DNA from: DATAEE01 sp036257535
Lineage (GTDB): Bacteria > Acidobacteriota > Vicinamibacteria > Vicinamibacterales > 2-12-FULL-66-21
Reading direction: 5' to 3'
Assembly (NCBI GenBank): GCA_036257535.1
Contig: DATAFJ010000187.1
Coordinates: forward strand, 1 to 42,245
DNA: 42,245 nucleotides
Both the position numbers and the translations under genes were made by a program. The stretch's first letter is position 1. Every line of letters starts with the position of its first letter. The notes beneath the pieces were generated by a model. That model was not told the origin of the DNA and made no database searches. It was given only the letters and a program-made list of their open reading frames with translations. Shown one piece after another: positions 40,717-42,245 of this stretch.

Positions 40717-42245
40717 TTGCAGCAGCGATTGAGGAATTGGCTCCTCGCGAGCCTTATCTGGGTGTGTGCAACCGCGGCGTCCGCGCAAACCGTCGACCCG
40801 CGAATAGCTGAGTTCCAACCTTCACCTGACCACTCCGCCAGTTCCGACGGCCAGCCCGTCGTGTCGAGATACGACCTCGAGTTCTACCTCGTCGGCGCGT
40901 CGCAGCCGTTCATGACTATGCCGATGGGAAAGCCTCCAATTGATACCGACGGCTGGGTCCGCGTGGATTTCACAACGCTGCTGAGCCCGACGCCGACGCC
41001 AGGCGTCGTCTACGTAGCGCGCGTGTCGGCGGTCGGTCCAGGCGGCTCCGGCCGAAGCGCTCAGTCGAACACGTTCACATTCGGAACGCCGGCCTGCTCG
41101 TTCACGGTTTCGCCGCAGAGCCGGTCTATCCCGTCTGCCGGCGGCAGTTCCACGTTCGGCGTAACCGCGGCGGACGGCTGCGACTGGACGGCGTCCACGC
41201 CGACGTCGTGGATCACGATCACCGGCGGAGCTTCCGGGGATGGCAACGGCACCGTGAGTTTGAGCGTCGGGGGAAACACCAGCACGTCGCAGCGAAGCGG
41301 CAGCCTCACGATCGCTGGAGAGTCGGTCACCGTGACGCAGGCCGGACAGGGCTGCACCTACGACGTCACACCGGGCCAGCGGACGTTCCAGGCGGGTGGC
41401 GGCTCGTCCACGTTCACCGTAACCGCGCCTGCCGGCTGCTCGTGGACGGCGACAGAGCAATCGAGCTGGATCACGATTGACAGCGGCGCCAGCGACAGCG
41501 GCAGCGGGACCGTCAGCTTCACTGTCGCAAATTACACCGGGACGGCGGAACGAACGGCGACGATGACAGTCGCCGGGCAGACCGTGGATGTCGTTCAGCA
41601 AGGGCTGGCGTGCGCGTTCGACGTCACGCCTACCAGCCGAACGCTGACGGCAGGCACGGGGACGTCGAACTTCTCCGTATCCGCGCCCGCGGGCTGTACA
41701 TGGACGGCGACGGAACAGATCTCCTGGCTGACGATCACGTCCGGCACGAACGGAAACGGCACCGGCACGGTCAACTTCAGCGTCATCGCACACACAGGCA
41801 CGTCCCAGCGCAGCGGAACGCTGACGATCGCGGGCGAACAAGTGACCGTCACGCAAGCCGGCTCCGGGACGACCTGCAACTACTCCGTAACGCCCACGAG
41901 CCGGTCGGTACCAGCGGCCGGAGGAAGCTCAACCTTCTCGGTGGAGGCGCCGTCAGGCTGCTCGTGGACGGCGACCGAGCAGACCTCTTGGATCACGATC
42001 ACCGGTGGAGCGAACGGCAACGGAAACGGCACCGTTACCTTCACCGCCACGTCGAATGGGGGCACACCGCAACGAAACGCCAGTATGACGATCGCGGGCG
42101 AACAGGTGACGGTCAGCCAGCCCGGAACGTCATGCACGTTCACGGTGGACCCGTCGGGCCTTTCCGTGCGGCGCGAGGGCGGCCGGGTGAGGATCAACGT
42201 CAAAAACTCGACGGACTGCGCGTGGACGGCCAGCGAAACCGCGAG
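40717..42245 (+). CDS. Secreted protein with tandem BACON domains, C-terminus off the right edge
   Basis: An open frame from TTG 40717 (GGAG 8 nt before it) runs to the window edge, 509 codons. The signal peptide is MQQRLRNWLLASLIWVCATA, with cleavage after SAQ or ASA. After an N-terminal part of about 110 residues (SRYDLEFYLVGASQP; VVYVARVSAVGPGGSG, fibronectin-like) come at least four BACON units and the start of a fifth, each beginning CxF/YxVxPxxR and containing GCxWTA, SWITI and a closing QRSGSLTIAGExVTVTQAG. BACON units are often carbohydrate- or mucin-binding in Bacteroidetes enzymes; here they form a repeat stalk. No ATG start; TTG 40711 is an alternative. Confidence 0.85.
   Translation, partial: MQQRLRNWLLASLIWVCATAASAQTVDPRIAEFQPSPDHSASSDGQPVVSRYDLEFYLVGASQPFMTMPMGKPPIDTDGWVRVDFTTLLSPTPTPGVVYVARVSAVGPGGSGRSAQSNTFTFGTPACSFTVSPQSRSIPSAGGSSTFGVTAADGCDWTASTPTSWITITGGASGDGNGTVSLSVGGNTSTSQRSGSLTIAGESVTVTQAGQGCTYDVTPGQRTFQAGGGSSTFTVTAPAGCSWTATEQSSWITIDSGASDSGSGTVSFTVANYTGTAERTATMTVAGQTVDVVQQGLACAFDVTPTSRTLTAGTGTSNFSVSAPAGCTWTATEQISWLTITSGTNGNGTGTVNFSVIAHTGTSQRSGTLTIAGEQVTVTQAGSGTTCNYSVTPTSRSVPAAGGSSTFSVEAPSGCSWTATEQTSWITITGGANGNGNGTVTFTATSNGGTPQRNASMTIAGEQVTVSQPGTSCTFTVDPSGLSVRREGGRVRINVKNSTDCAWTASETA

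Noticed and set aside
1..42245. tRNA, rRNA, prophage or insertion-sequence genes
   Set aside because: None could be recognised on either strand; no transposase or integrase motifs were found.

Overview
The window is a gene-dense, GC-rich bacterial chromosome segment with no rRNA, tRNA, CRISPR or phage genes that I can see. A 950-residue Oar-type TonB-dependent receptor with an N-terminal carboxypeptidase-like domain, many secreted hydrolase-like proteins, a homodimeric (AceE-type) pyruvate dehydrogenase and the style of intergenic repeats suggest an Acidobacteriota genome, perhaps of the Vicinamibacteria. That placement is inference from gene style, not from a phylogenetic marker.

Layout, left to right. 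(1) 1-7507, minus strand: intradiol-dioxygenase-like protein, then aceE, the E2 acyltransferase and lpd (a complete pyruvate dehydrogenase complex), a small lipoprotein, and a group II PLP decarboxylase that runs off the left edge. (2) 7578-9315, minus: a threonine/serine dehydratase-like enzyme overlapping a glycerophosphodiester phosphodiesterase. (3) 9351-12966, plus: MoxR-type AAA+ ATPase, a VWA (MIDAS) protein and a LonN-domain protein, separated by short-period repeat arrays. (4) 12969-13382: a 414-bp segment with 31-nt terminal inverted repeats around a decayed four-helix-bundle gene. (5) 13347-16458, minus: YpdA-like reductase, secreted amidohydrolase, unknown exported protein. (6) 16562-21048, plus: GntR/FCD regulator, Oar-like receptor, BtuF-like protein. 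(7) 21041-22361: folE and a TPR protein with overlapping divergent starts. (8) 22378-26683, minus: 3-hydroxyacyl-CoA dehydrogenase, thiolase, isocitrate/isopropylmalate-type dehydrogenase, second thiolase. (9) 26745-30711, minus: hybrid histidine kinase and aldehyde dehydrogenase. (10) 30806-34931: PilZ protein, secreted M28 peptidase, RtcB ligase, membrane-anchored DUF3352-like protein. (11) 35034-38617, minus: two ATPase-permease pairs of ABC-2 exporters in one overlapping operon. (12) 38667-40513, minus: GltS and an HD-domain protein. (13) 40717-end, plus: secreted protein made of tandem BACON repeats, cut by the right edge.

The most unusual content is intergenic. Degenerate 7-nt (CGAAGTA-like and GAGCTTT) and 8-nt (CAAATCAC-like) arrays sit between consecutive genes, usually starting a few bases after a stop codon. 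One pair forms near-perfect inverted termini around a four-helix-bundle gene remnant. A second family comprises short perfect hairpins preceded by GTAG; stems differ between copies but stay paired, all point the same way, and in three of four the TAG of GTAG is the stop codon of the preceding gene. This matches the known GTAG-plus-hairpin layout of REP elements mobilised by RAYT transposases. Several starts also lie 5-7 nt after a -10-like hexamer, suggesting leaderless mRNAs.
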